From assembly GCF_029958905.1 (NCBI RefSeq), contig NZ_CP124614.1, positions 682,001 through 746,000 of the forward strand: a stretch of DNA of 64,000 nt, given 5' to 3'. The DNA is from Vibrio sp. YMD68 (GTDB taxonomy: Bacteria; Pseudomonadota; Gammaproteobacteria; Enterobacterales; Vibrionaceae). Below are positions 1-6,753 of the stretch, piece after piece. Each line of letters begins with the position of its first letter. The stretch's first letter is position 1. The notes beneath the pieces were generated by a model, which was not told the DNA's origin, ran no database searches, and saw only the letters and a program-made list of their open reading frames with translations. Made by a program: the position numbers and the translations under genes.

Positions 1-488
1 TCTCTTTCTGCATCAACAATGTCTTTGTGTTTTTTCTTAAGAGAGGGGGCGTTGATATGGACGCTTTTCATTACCTTTTCTATTTCGTGAAAAGTGTATT
101 GCAAAGCGTTCAAATAGCCTCGTTCGGTGTCAGTTGGCGCAATATCGCCCATGGTTCGGGTGAATAGCTCCGTCAGATTAAACGCTAAGTGTTCAAGTGC
201 TTCATCATTCATTAACACTTGATGATTCAACTCAACAGATGAGCGGGCGCGACTATGAAAGCGAGGCCTGTCAGGAGCATTGGTGCGCTCATCCACAAAC
301 GGGAATTTATCTTCGATACGTGGCGACCACTTAAGGGCGTGTTTCATCGCGTCATTGGTAAAGCGTTGCATATTCTCTCGTGTTGCGCTTGTGCGTTTTT
401 GGCGTTGAGATATGGCAAAGCGCACATCGTCTTGAACGATGCGCGGCAGTTTATCGAGGAAGTGATTACCAAAGGATGTACTTAGCAT
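1..488 (-). CDS. phage replication protein, gpA-like (partial, N-terminus)
   Basis: A reading frame beginning at ATG 488-486 stays open for 162 codons to the left edge, so only the N-terminal part is visible. It begins MLSTSFGNHFLDKLPR and is rich in charged residues. No catalytic motif lies in this part. In P2-like phages the last gene of the cox-to-A early operon is the rolling-circle replication endonuclease gpA, and this gene sits in that position downstream of cox-like and small genes, overlapping the Lar-like gene end by a few bases. The gpA call therefore rests mainly on position. It could be another phage replication protein. Confidence 0.5.
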   Translation of the reverse strand, partial: MLSTSFGNHFLDKLPRIVQDDVRFAISQRQKRTSATRENMQRFTNDAMKHALKWSPRIEDKFPFVDERTNAPDRPRFHSRARSSVELNHQVLMNDEALEHLAFNLTELFTRTMGDIAPTDTERGYLNALQYTFHEIEKVMKSVHINAPSLKKKHKDIVDAER

Positions 489-691
489 GAGGCTGAGCCT
501 TTCATGTTCCACGCTTCAATTGCGCTATTATGGGTGTACGCTTCTTCACTCTCACAACCGCACTCAACACAAACCACGGTGTAAACGGGTTTATGGTAGG
601 CACGTGGGAAGATGGTTTTTTCACAATACGCTTCGTTACTGCCGCAATGTTGGCAATCTTTGATCGCTCTTAATGGGATAAAGGTACTCAC
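482..691 (-). CDS. Lar-like zinc-ribbon protein (restriction alleviation family)
   Basis: A 69-residue protein with a CxxC pair near residues 14-17 (CQHCGS), a second CxxC near residues 38-41 (CVECG), and the segment EEAYTHNSAIEAWN near the end. This pattern is typical of phage-borne Lar-like proteins. Lar of Rac relieves type I restriction by modulating the host enzyme, but for such short phage relatives the function is mostly unproven. The GTG start overlaps the stop of the upstream 44-residue gene (GTGA), suggesting translational coupling within the prophage early operon. It overlaps the start of the replication gene slightly. Confidence 0.65.
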   Translation of the reverse strand: MSTFIPLRAIKDCQHCGSNEAYCEKTIFPRAYHKPVYTVVCVECGCESEEAYTHNSAIEAWNMKGSASC

Positions 692-822
692 TGGGTGATG
701 GTCTCACGTTTTATGCGCTTAACTTGTTGCTCAATAATCGCTTTACGTTTAGCGGTTCGAGCGTGTTTGTATTGGCTGCGTTTAACCGCCAGTTTTAATT
801 CAAGAGGTGGGGGAACAGGCAT
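688..822 (-). CDS. small basic phage protein, 44 aa
   Basis: This short frame begins ATG CCT GTT with a good ribosome-binding site (GGAAG) located inside the end of the preceding gene, and stops in a GTGA overlap with the Lar-like gene. The product is very basic in its middle (AVKRSQYKHARTAKRK), which hints at nucleic-acid binding. No family is recognised. It is kept because spacing, start signal and overlaps on both sides fit a coupled phage early operon. Confidence 0.5.
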   Translation of the reverse strand: MPVPPPLELKLAVKRSQYKHARTAKRKAIIEQQVKRIKRETITQ

Positions 823-824
823 GG

Positions 825-995
825 CTATACTTCCAAGTCTTTGAGAGTGTTCATGGCTTCAAGTGATTGGTTCCGAACGTGTAGCCAAAAGCTAGAGTTT
901 GTTTGACTTGCCTTTCTGGTTGCGTAATCAAAAAGCTCTTTAGCTTCTGCGTAGGTATTCATGTCGATATTAATTGAGTGAATAGGTGTGTTCAT
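825..995 (-). CDS. small phage protein, 56 aa
   Basis: The frame starts at ATG 995 behind a clear AGGGG ribosome-binding site and ends just upstream of the next small gene. The product (starting MNTPIHSINIDMNTYAEAKE) looks helical and soluble, with no cysteine cluster or membrane segment. Function unknown. It belongs to the same tightly packed early-gene chain as its neighbours. Confidence 0.5.
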   Translation of the reverse strand: MNTPIHSINIDMNTYAEAKELFDYATRKASQTNSSFWLHVRNQSLEAMNTLKDLEV

Positions 996-998
996 GTC

Positions 999-1196
999 TT
1001 ACCCCTGTACAACGATGCGCAAATCACCCTCTAAAGGAATGATTGCAATTTTGGTAGCTATAAAAGAAACGGGGTTTCCAGCTTTGTATTCCATTTCAGA
1101 CACAGCGCGATAGAAATTAGATGAATGCTCACTTGTTGGAATGTTTTCCACGGGTAAACACTTTGAGTTAGAGAATATTTGAACGAGTGGGGTCAT
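999..1196 (-). CDS. small phage protein, 65 aa
   Basis: A 65-residue protein starting MTPLVQIFSNSK, ending three bases before the next small gene's start. Its ATG overlaps the stop codon of the upstream membrane protein (ATGA), so translation is probably coupled. No domain is recognised; the C-terminal half alternates hydrophobic and polar residues as in beta strands. Function unknown. Confidence 0.55.
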   Translation of the reverse strand: MTPLVQIFSNSKCLPVENIPTSEHSSNFYRAVSEMEYKAGNPVSFIATKIAIIPLEGDLRIVVQG

Positions 1197-1357
1197 TGCT
1201 TATCACTCCTTTCATCCCAAAACAGCCAGCCAGTACAACTCAATGCCGTTAAAGGAATAAGGTCAACAAGATGAAAGCCAAAGCTTTTGAGTCCCATCGT
1301 GTAAAGCATGACGATAAGAGTCAGTGTTAAACCTGTCTGGAGTTTATTGATATTCAT
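1193..1357 (-). CDS. small membrane protein of the prophage, 54 aa
   Basis: The frame begins MNINKLQTGLTLTLIV. It has two hydrophobic stretches (about residues 8-21 and 30-45), consistent with one or two membrane spans, and ends in a charged tail. Its ATG overlaps the stop of the Cox-like gene and its stop overlaps the start of the next gene, so it is embedded in a coupled chain. Function unknown. Confidence 0.5.
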   Translation of the reverse strand: MNINKLQTGLTLTLIVMLYTMGLKSFGFHLVDLIPLTALSCTGWLFWDERSDKQ

Positions 1358-1626
1358 GCTTCGTCCTCTTCGTACAACTCTGAAAGACTGAATTGCTTAG
1401 TGCGGATTCTTATCGCCAGTTCGAGCATATCGACATAACGCTTACCGCCATCATCGTTGTCTATCTCTGGAATCTTGCCGATATCCATTAGCCTTAACAC
1501 CTTGTCACGCCCCACGCGGTGGGACTTGGCGAACGTCGTTACATCAGTAAAGAAACAAGGCATCAAGGGCATACCTTGCAAGGCCTCCATCAAATCCAGC
1601 TCTTTAGGTGTTGGTATTCCAAGCAT
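1354..1626 (-). CDS. Cox-like phage regulator/excisionase
   Basis: A 90-residue protein with a central helix-turn-helix-like segment (FAKSHRVGRDKVLRLMDIG, about residues 32-50) followed by a likely wing (GGKRYVDM). It is the first gene of the leftward early operon and is divergent from the repressor, the place of cox in P2-like phages. Cox proteins repress the lysogenic promoter and act as excisionase with the integrase. The role is inferred from position and the DNA-binding pattern. Confidence 0.6.
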   Translation of the reverse strand: MLGIPTPKELDLMEALQGMPLMPCFFTDVTTFAKSHRVGRDKVLRLMDIGKIPEIDNDDGGKRYVDMLELAIRIRTKQFSLSELYEEDEA

Positions 1627-1675
1627 GTGATATCCTCGAAAGTTTAGGTAAATAGCCTTAATTGGCTTTTTATGG

Positions 1676-1719
1676 TCGTACGAAAGTACATATTGAGCGT
1701 AAGACTATTACGTTCGTAC
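1676..1719. promoter_or_regulatory. candidate lysogeny operator between cox-like and repressor genes
   Basis: The divergent gap contains the perfect palindrome TCGTACGA (1676-1683) and the inverted pair GTACGAA (1678-1684) / TTCGTAC (1713-1719). The second half lies just before the repressor start. Inverted repeats at this place in P2-like phages bind the repressor and Cox. Binding here is inferred. Confidence 0.45.
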
Positions 1720-1733
1720 ATATGGTGTCAACA

Positions 1734-2030
1734 ATGGGCTTGGGAAAAAAAATTAAAGCAGTACGCATCGCTGAGGAATTAAGTCAACTGGATTTTTCAC
1801 AACTAACTGATATTTCGATAGATTCTCTAAGAAGTTATGAGAATGACAGAAGAACGGTAAATGAAATAAATATGATTAAAGTCACAAAACATGAACGGTT
1901 TAAAAAGTACGCCTATTGGCTTACTACCGATGAAACCCTCCCAGAATCCGGCCAGATAGCACCGGATTTTTCTATCCTATTAGAACTCGGCATTGTCGAA
2001 AAAAGCACCGACGACAAAAAGAGTGCTTAA
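1734..2030 (+). CDS. small phage repressor (P2 C / CI-like)
   Basis: A 98-residue protein from the chosen start (MGLGKKIKAVRIAEELSQ), with a helix-turn-helix-like N-terminus (about residues 1-40) resembling the short repressors of P2-like phages. ATG 1734 is preferred because GGTG lies six bases upstream; ATG 1722 in the same frame is possible. It directly precedes the integrase on the same strand, as C precedes int in P2-like phages in the opposite order of cox. A hairpin followed by Ts (1945-1974) lies within its 3' coding part. It probably maintains lysogeny by repressing the leftward promoter. Confidence 0.6.
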   Translation: MGLGKKIKAVRIAEELSQLDFSQLTDISIDSLRSYENDRRTVNEINMIKVTKHERFKKYAYWLTTDETLPESGQIAPDFSILLELGIVEKSTDDKKSA

Positions 2031-2076
2031 CTCTTTGTTATCGCTCGTTTTATTCGCTTGGTAAGGTAAACGTGAC

Positions 2077-3039
2077 ATGCTGCTAAAAGTTGAAAATGGA
2101 TATTCATCCAGTTATGCACCCGAGCAAGTTTTTAAGCTCAAGCGTAAGGCTGTACAACTGGATATGCGCCTCAAATTAGAGTTAGAACGACAAGGTGCCA
2201 AACAACAAGACAACCGAACGCTAGATGAACTAATCAGCATTTGGTATAGGCTGCACGGGAAAGCATTAAAAGACCACGTTAGATTACGGAAATTGTTGTA
2301 TCGATTGTCGGAAGGGCTGGGGAATCCTATCGGTAGTCAACTGACGGCTTCAGACTTTTCTGCCTATCGTGAGGAAAGAACTAAAACGATCAGTACAACT
2401 ACAGCAAACCGTGAGCATAGTTATCTTAGGGCAATGTTTAATGAGTTAGAAAGACTAGGGGTTACTGCGTTCCCCAACCCCCTAGCCAAGATTCGCCAAT
2501 TCAAAGAAAGGGAAGGGGAGCTACGCTATCTCTCTCATGAAGAAATCGATCAGTTATTGGAAGCCTGCGCCTCTTCAACTAATCGCTCATTGATTTACGT
2601 GGTAAAGGTTTGTCTTGCTACGGGCGCAAGATGGGACGAAGCGGAAAGTTTAAAGCCCTCGCAAATCAAAGATGGAAAGATCACCTTTCTGAACACGAAA
2701 TCAGGTAAGAACCGAAGCGTTCCGATTAAGCCTTGGCTTTTTGATGAGTTGCATAGAATTGAACCAATCAGTGATAACAAGTTATTTCTAAGCAGTTTGT
2801 CAGCATTTCGCAAGGCGGTAGCACGAAGCAAAATTGAATTACCTAAAGGCCAAATGACTCACGTTCTACGGCACACCTTTGCGAGTCACTATGTGGTAGG
2901 TGGTGGAAATATTGTGAAGTTGAGGGATACGTTAGGTCATAGTGAGATCACAACAACAATGAGATACGCGCATTTAGCTCCTGACCATCTAGAAGAGGTG
3001 TTAGAGCTGAATCCGTTAAATCAGCATTTTCGTTATTAG
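2077..3039 (+). CDS. int: phage tyrosine integrase
   Basis: A 320-residue site-specific recombinase. An N-terminal SAM-like core-binding domain (about 45-140) precedes the catalytic domain, in which the tyrosine-recombinase residues can be read: Arg185 (TGARWDEA), His262 and Arg265 (HVLRHTF), His288 (LGHSE) and Tyr297 (MRYAHL). It lacks the extra patch that marks integron integrases, so although it abuts gene cassettes it is a phage enzyme of the P2 type, not IntI. Translation starts at ATG 2077, 46 bases after the repressor. It would catalyse integration and, with Cox, excision. Confidence 0.9.
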   Translation: MLLKVENGYSSSYAPEQVFKLKRKAVQLDMRLKLELERQGAKQQDNRTLDELISIWYRLHGKALKDHVRLRKLLYRLSEGLGNPIGSQLTASDFSAYREERTKTISTTTANREHSYLRAMFNELERLGVTAFPNPLAKIRQFKEREGELRYLSHEEIDQLLEACASSTNRSLIYVVKVCLATGARWDEAESLKPSQIKDGKITFLNTKSGKNRSVPIKPWLFDELHRIEPISDNKLFLSSLSAFRKAVARSKIELPKGQMTHVLRHTFASHYVVGGGNIVKLRDTLGHSEITTTMRYAHLAPDHLEEVLELNPLNQHFRY

Positions 3040-3071
3040 GCGACAATCTGTCGGCTAATAGGCGTTAACTG
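3035..3071 (+). repeat. 3' half of an integron attC, with a hairpin at the integrase stop
   Basis: Positions 3035-3059 form a near-perfect hairpin (ATTAGGCGACA, 3-base loop, TGTCGGCTAAT) overlapping the integrase stop. It runs into GGCGTTAACT, where G3064|TTAACT has the integron R' form GTTRRRY. The boundary is confirmed downstream: the cassette that begins here (TTAACTG) ends with the exact reverse complement CAGTTAAC at 3587-3594. No 5' half is present, as if the prophage or a deletion interrupted the attC. Confidence 0.6.
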
Positions 3072-3707
3072 TTTCCAGAATTTGGAGTTCAAATGACACG
3101 AAGCGAATTAGTACAAGAAGTCCAGTATATAGCTGAAAATATAACTCAGAAGTTCAAACCTGTAGATGGTAGCTGTCTGTATATGAGTGCAACGTTAGCT
3201 GCGATGATGAATGATCACTTGCCTGTCGAGACTCGCTTTGTGACAGGAAGTTTATCAGTTGCTGAATCTAAGATCTTTGCTCATCAAGCAATTAAACCAA
3301 TACTTAGTCAAAAGGAAGGTGTAATTGGCAAATGGGACGGTCACGCTTGGGTTGAGGTTGATGACTTAATCATTGATTTGTCGCTATTTCGAACGGTATT
3401 TTCAAAAGCAGCTTCACTTCGCATTCAGAGCCTTTTTGAGGCGAGGTTTGAGCGTGGTACTGCCTACCTAGTTGGGCAAAAACATAAATTGATCGAAATG
3501 GGCGTTGTGTACACCCCACTTGAACTATTGTCGGACGACGATGCGACAATCTTTATACAAAATGCGGGTAGAATGGGGCTCATAAACAGTTAACAATCTG
3601 TTTAAGAGTGATTCGCAACGCTTGGCATTTTTGCTATGCGTTGTGTTTAGTGTTTAAGGTGGTTTGCGGGAGCTTCAGTATTGCGTTGCTCACACCTTAA
3701 CAGGGCG
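3065..3707 (+). mobile_element. integron gene cassette 1 (complete, 643 bp)
   Basis: Cassette ends are defined by G3064|TTAACTG and G3707|TTAGGTG, the recombination points of integron integrases. The unit holds one gene starting 28 bases in and a VCR-like attC, the usual compact Vibrio cassette design. No intI gene is in the window, so it belongs to a cassette array lying mostly outside or to a displaced array fragment. Confidence 0.8.
3093..3593 (+). CDS. cassette-encoded transglutaminase-like protein
   Basis: A 166-residue protein behind a TTGGAG ribosome-binding site. It shows the triad pattern of the transglutaminase-like/cysteine-peptidase superfamily: Cys near residue 27 (GSCLYMSATL), His near 89 (GHAWVEV) and Asp near 98 (IIDLSLF). 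It lacks a signal peptide and is likely cytosolic. Members of this fold act as peptidases, amidases or inactive binding domains; the substrate cannot be told. It is the only gene of cassette 1, and its stop codon overlaps the R'' end of the attC. Function is inferred from fold only. Confidence 0.6.
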   Translation: MTRSELVQEVQYIAENITQKFKPVDGSCLYMSATLAAMMNDHLPVETRFVTGSLSVAESKIFAHQAIKPILSQKEGVIGKWDGHAWVEVDDLIIDLSLFRTVFSKAASLRIQSLFEARFERGTAYLVGQKHKLIEMGVVYTPLELLSDDDATIFIQNAGRMGLINS

Positions 3708-3713
3708 TTAGGT
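3587..3713 (+). repeat. VCR-like integron attC site
   Basis: The 127-bp site starts with R'' CAGTTAAC and ends with R' GTTAGGT. The outer arms CTGTTTAAGAGTGA and CTCACACCTTAACAG are imperfect inverted repeats, and the inner part holds the pair CGCAACGC / GCGTTG. Length and layout are those of Vibrio superintegron repeats. Folded as single strand it is the substrate of IntI. Confidence 0.85.
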
Positions 3714-3738
3714 GTTTATCAGAATTTGTGAGGTATGA

Positions 3739-4308
3739 ATGAATATTGATTATTCATTATTAGATGCAGGTGAATCAAAAAATGTTCAGGAAGCTATATT
3801 AAATCGGGAGCAGTTTTATGGTTATATTCCTGAAAAGGGATTTGACTTTATCTTGCGAAACTATCGATATTTGGCTGAATTAAAACTTCTAGAATCGAAC
3901 TGGATGGAAGCATATTTACATTCAAGTAATTTTTCAAAAACTACGCTAGAACAACTTAAAGCTGTTTTTGATGTTTGCTCCAAGTCTCGGTTGCAAGAGA
4001 GTTTTCCTATACGCGAGGGGCATCAATTTTCCAAAGGTTCACGATACACTCTATTTAGAGGTTGTGCCGGTCCTAAACATAACCTTGGTATGTCATGGTG
4101 CGATTCTCTAGATAAAGCTATTTGGTATGCAGCTCACCACTCAGAAATTAATGGTTTGGGTAATTTGGCTGTTTATGCGACTACGGTTTCTAAAGAGGAA
4201 ATATATTGCACTGGATCACATTACGATTTTGACTTTATAGTTCTTCCTGAGAATGCATGGCGTATAGAAATTCCTAGCCATGAATTTCGGCTCAATAGAC
4301 CAAGGTGA
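3739..4308 (+). CDS. cassette-encoded protein, possible ADP-ribosyltransferase-like fold
   Basis: A 189-residue protein in cassette 2, which begins at G3707|TTAGGTG. The C-terminal half carries a spaced pattern seen in ADP-ribosyltransferase-like proteins: LFRGC near residue 111, a GMSWCDSLDKAIWYA segment near 120-134 in the place of the STS motif, and a final strand with IVLPENAW near 175. Conserved Arg, Ser/Trp and acidic positions are only suggestive. The N-terminal half is helical with no known domain. ATG 3739 is chosen since the ATG at 3735 runs into a stop. It could be a toxin or defence effector; that is inference. Confidence 0.45.
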   Translation: MNIDYSLLDAGESKNVQEAILNREQFYGYIPEKGFDFILRNYRYLAELKLLESNWMEAYLHSSNFSKTTLEQLKAVFDVCSKSRLQESFPIREGHQFSKGSRYTLFRGCAGPKHNLGMSWCDSLDKAIWYAAHHSEINGLGNLAVYATTVSKEEIYCTGSHYDFDFIVLPENAWRIEIPSHEFRLNRPR

Positions 4309-4311
4309 ATA

Positions 4312-4340
4312 CACCTAACAAGTGTTTAAGGTTTCAAGTC
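4312..4340 (+). repeat. 5' end of a truncated attC (cassette 2)
   Basis: CACCTAAC at 4312-4319 is the exact reverse complement of GTTAGGTG, the start of cassette 2 at 3707, as expected for the R'' element of its attC. AGTGTTTAAGG follows like the L'' arm of the previous site. No matching L'/R' arm follows at the normal distance; the only later R'-like word is GTTAGGC at 4512, about 200 bp away. The attC is broken or has an insertion. Confidence 0.6.
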
Positions 4341-4389
4341 TAATATATAGGTTAGTAGAAATTAAACATATCTATGCACCATTACCAAT

Positions 4390-4420
4390 GGCGACTGAAT
4401 TAACGTTAGTCGCCTTTTTA
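4390..4420 (+). terminator. rho-independent terminator after cassette 2
   Basis: GGCGACT pairs with AGTCGCC across an 11-base loop and is followed by five Ts. It lies inside the abnormal stretch after the truncated attC and would stop transcription leaving the cassette genes. Confidence 0.75.
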
Positions 4421-4515
4421 TAGTCTGTTCACTGTCAGATAAAGTCATTTCGCGTGCATATAACGTTACTTGTCGAATTATTACTATACTAAGTGATTGT
4501 TTTTTAAGGTTGTTA

Positions 4516-4567
4516 GGCGGTTTTCCAAATCCGCGTGTTGGGAGTTCGAATCTCTCCACCCCTGCCA
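4516..4567 (+). pseudogene. tRNA-Trp 3' fragment (anticodon arm to CCA)
   Basis: The segment contains an anticodon stem GCGG/CCGC around a CCA-containing loop, then GTGTTGGGAGTTCGAA (variable loop and T arm), and the acceptor 3' strand ending CCCCTGCCA. This matches tRNA-Trp(CCA) from the anticodon arm onward. The 5' half (acceptor, D arm) is missing upstream, and the anticodon loop is one base longer than normal. It is therefore a fragment of the kind left when an element integrates into a tRNA gene. A complete tRNA-Trp should exist elsewhere. Confidence 0.75.
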
Positions 4568-4572
4568 TATTT

Positions 4573-4605
4573 AAGGCTCTAGCAGAAATGCTAGAGCCTT
4601 TTTGC
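4573..4605 (+). terminator. terminator of the tRNA fragment
   Basis: AAGGCTCTAGCA and TGCTAGAGCCTT form a perfect 12-bp stem with a GAAA loop followed by a T run. It sits four bases after the CCA end, the usual arrangement behind tRNA genes, so tRNA and terminator were moved or retained together. Confidence 0.85.
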
Positions 4606-4975
4606 TTTTTGGATTACCTCGATAAGGGCACACTGAAAACTGCAAAGCCCCAACCAATTTCTCCCGCTACTATTCTGGTTCTAATCCCTGCACTCAAGGA
4701 AACTATTCCAAACACAAAAAATTGTAAAAACAGTGTCGTTATAATGAGCGACGCTTTGGCTAGCTAGATAGTGTGGTCGTAATCAGCTCAAAAGTAGTTC
4801 GATAGGGTTTAGCTCTATCGAAAATGTTGGGAAGTTTGATTGGCAATATCATTGGAGTGCCATACAGCACTGGCCAGCCTAACGAGTGCGTTAAATGAGT
4901 TTAGATATAATGCTGATAAAAATGTGAAGAGTCCCATAGAGTATTGGGTTCTTAAACATTTATCTTATGACTAAA
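4606..4975. other. non-coding gap between accessory DNA and suhB
   Basis: No credible gene is seen. The one clear structure is TTCGATAG / CTATCGAA at 4798-4822, an 8-bp hairpin without a following T run. The rest is AT-rich and probably scar sequence next to the integration point. Confidence 0.5.
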
Positions 4976-5006
4976 AACAAAAAAAGCCTCGCATATAGCG
5001 AGGCTT
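4976..5006 (-). terminator. suhB terminator
   Basis: Read on the minus strand, AAGCCTCGC and GCGAGGCTT form a 9-bp stem with a 5-base loop followed by a T run (A tract 4976-4985 on the plus strand). It lies 20 bases after the suhB stop. Confidence 0.85.
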
Positions 5007-5026
5007 CTTGTATAAATCTTTAAAAC

Positions 5027-5830
5027 TTACTTTAGCATTGCTTCGTTTCCGTTCTCACGGATATGCTTAAGAATCGATTTAACACCGCGAGCACTAGAAC
5101 CAACAGTATTACCCGATTTCATGTAATCAGTGCCACCAGAGAAGTCTGTCAAGATTGCTCCAGATTCGCGAGCTACGAGTTCTGCAGCTGCGAGTTGCCA
5201 AGGCTTTAGGCCTAGCTCAAAGAAACCATCCACGCGACCTGAAGCTAAGTAACATAGGTCAAGGGCTGGTGAACCGGTACGGCGGAAATCAGCACAGTCA
5301 ACAAATAGAGAAGACATTATTTTGAAGTAAGAGTCAGAGTGTTGCTTTTGCTTGTAAGGAAAGCCAGTCGCAAGAACAGCGCCGTTGAGGTCTTTTAGTG
5401 GGTTAACACGAAGGCGGCTATTATTAAGCTGTGCACCTGCACCACGTTGAGCGGTGAACAGTTCGTTTAACATTGGGTCGTAAACACAAGCCACTTCAGT
5501 TTTGCCATTAATGCGAACAGCAATAGATACAGCGAAGTGTGGCAAGCCTTTTACAAAGTTTGGCGTTCCATCCATTGGGTCAATGATCCATTGCACGTCA
5601 TTATCTTTTCCTTCGATAAGACCGTTTTCTTCAGCAATAATTGAGTGATCAGGGTATGAAGCTTTAATGGTATCGATGATCAGTGTTTCAGCTTCTTGAT
5701 CTACATTGGTAACAAAGTCGTGCGTACCTTTCAGAGTAGTTTCAATTTTATCTGAAGTTTCTAGCGATTTAGCAATATGGTTGCCAGCTTTTCGCGCAGC
5801 GCGAATAGCAATGTTTAGCATTGGATGCAT
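5027..5830 (-). CDS. suhB: inositol-1-monophosphatase family protein SuhB
   Basis: A 267-residue member of the inositol monophosphatase family. The metal sites EE (67-68) and DPMDGTPNF (84-92) are present, and length and context (divergent from trmJ) match SuhB. In E. coli SuhB is a Mg-dependent phosphatase in vitro, but its main cellular role is in the rRNA transcription antitermination complex with Nus factors, which does not need phosphatase activity. A point of note is GLKPWQLAAAE: the metal-binding Asp of the WDxAA motif is Gln211 here. Activity as a phosphatase may thus be reduced or lost. Confidence 0.9.
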   Translation of the reverse strand: MHPMLNIAIRAARKAGNHIAKSLETSDKIETTLKGTHDFVTNVDQEAETLIIDTIKASYPDHSIIAEENGLIEGKDNDVQWIIDPMDGTPNFVKGLPHFAVSIAVRINGKTEVACVYDPMLNELFTAQRGAGAQLNNSRLRVNPLKDLNGAVLATGFPYKQKQHSDSYFKIMSSLFVDCADFRRTGSPALDLCYLASGRVDGFFELGLKPWQLAAAELVARESGAILTDFSGGTDYMKSGNTVGSSARGVKSILKHIRENGNEAMLK

Positions 5831-6005
5831 AAAATTTCCCAGCGGATGTTAAAGAACAAAAAAAAGCTGCGGAATTATAACAGAGAAATCTCCAAATGGA
5901 AGTGGTTATTTTTTGTTCAAGAAAAATCAACAGTATCATCTCATCACTATTAATCATAGATATGTTAGAATTTATCCGTTTTTAATCATGCGATAGAGAA
6001 GCTTT

Positions 6006-6734
6006 ATGTTAGACAACGTTAAGATTGTACTCGTTGGTACGTCACACTCAGGAAATATAGGTTCAGCCGCTCGTGCTATGAAAGTTATGGGTCTAAAGCA
6101 CCTGGTTTTAGTCGACCCTCAGTGTGAAGTAGACGATCAAGCTCTTGCGTTAGCGGCTGGTGCCAGTGATTTAGTCGAAAACGCGACTATCGTCGATAAC
6201 TTATCTAAAGCTGTTGAAGACTGCGGATTGGTTGTAGGCTCTAGCGCTCGGTCCCGTACTTTAGAGTGGCCGATGCTAGAGCCTAGAGAGTGTGGTGAAA
6301 AGTTTGCTGTCGAAGGGCTAAGCCATCCTGTTGCTTTGGTGTTTGGTCGTGAAAGAACCGGTCTGACAAATGAAGAGCTGCAAACTTGCCATTACCATGT
6401 GTGTATCCCCGCTAATCCCGAATATAGCTCATTGAACTTAGCGATGGCTGTACAAACTCTGAGTTATGAAGTTAGAGTTGCACACCTAGCATTAGAGCAA
6501 AGTAAATATACTAAGAGTCATGACTTACAAGAAGAATACCCTCGTCACAAAGAGCTAGAAATGTTCTATGAGCACCTTGAAAATGTGATCATTGGGACCC
6601 AATTCATATCCAAAGAACAACCAGGGCAAGTAATGAATAAACTTAAGAGGTTATTCAGTAGAGCACGCCCTGAAGTTCAGGAAATCAATATCCTCAGAGG
6701 GATTTTGACATCTATAGAAAAAAGAGAAAAATAG
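6006..6734 (+). CDS. trmJ: tRNA (cytidine/uridine-2'-O-)-methyltransferase TrmJ
   Basis: A 242-residue SPOUT-class methyltransferase that 2'-O-methylates position 32 in the anticodon loop of certain tRNAs. Visible motifs are [14 protein letters not shown] (about 17-30), [14 protein letters not shown] (about 112-125) and [17 protein letters not shown] (about 134-150), which form the knotted SAM-binding site. It lies just upstream of iscR, its standard gammaproteobacterial position, 110 bases away with IscR sites between. Start ATG 6006 follows a GAGAAG ribosome-binding site. Confidence 0.95.
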   Translation: MLDNVKIVLVGTSHSGNIGSAARAMKVMGLKHLVLVDPQCEVDDQALALAAGASDLVENATIVDNLSKAVEDCGLVVGSSARSRTLEWPMLEPRECGEKFAVEGLSHPVALVFGRERTGLTNEELQTCHYHVCIPANPEYSSLNLAMAVQTLSYEVRVAHLALEQSKYTKSHDLQEEYPRHKELEMFYEHLENVIIGTQFISKEQPGQVMNKLKRLFSRARPEVQEINILRGILTSIEKREK

Positions 6735-6753
6735 CAGAAAACATTCTCATTCG

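Larger units (their letters stand above)
1..3039. mobile_element. int-proximal end of a P2-like prophage
   Basis: The layout is that of P2/K139-type phages: an integrase and small repressor on the plus strand, divergent from a chain of short early genes on the minus strand (Cox-like regulator, small coupled proteins, Lar-like zinc ribbon, then a replication protein running off the left edge). Start and stop codons overlap repeatedly, which is typical of phage early operons. Structural genes would lie to the left of the window. The att core is not defined; the element appears to end in or near the integron attC half that follows the integrase. Confidence 0.7.

Noticed and set aside
255..485. 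Plus-strand 76-codon frame near the left edge
   Set aside because: Opposite to the prophage replication gene, which has better coding character and operon context.
2077..3039. Possible integron integrase IntI
   Set aside because: Same length as IntI and adjacent to cassettes, but the IntI-specific additional patch is absent and the context is P2 repressor/cox.
3587..4340. CRISPR-like repeat spacing
   Set aside because: Only two related repeats, asymmetric and with integron core sites; they are attC elements.
4362..4568. Minus-strand frame starting MAGVERFELPTRGFG
   Set aside because: This is the well-known false protein produced by reading a tRNA 3' end in antisense; it covers the tRNA-Trp fragment.
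4510..4767. Plus-strand frame containing PRVGSSNLSTPA
   Set aside because: Translation of the tRNA fragment and its terminator; no gene features.
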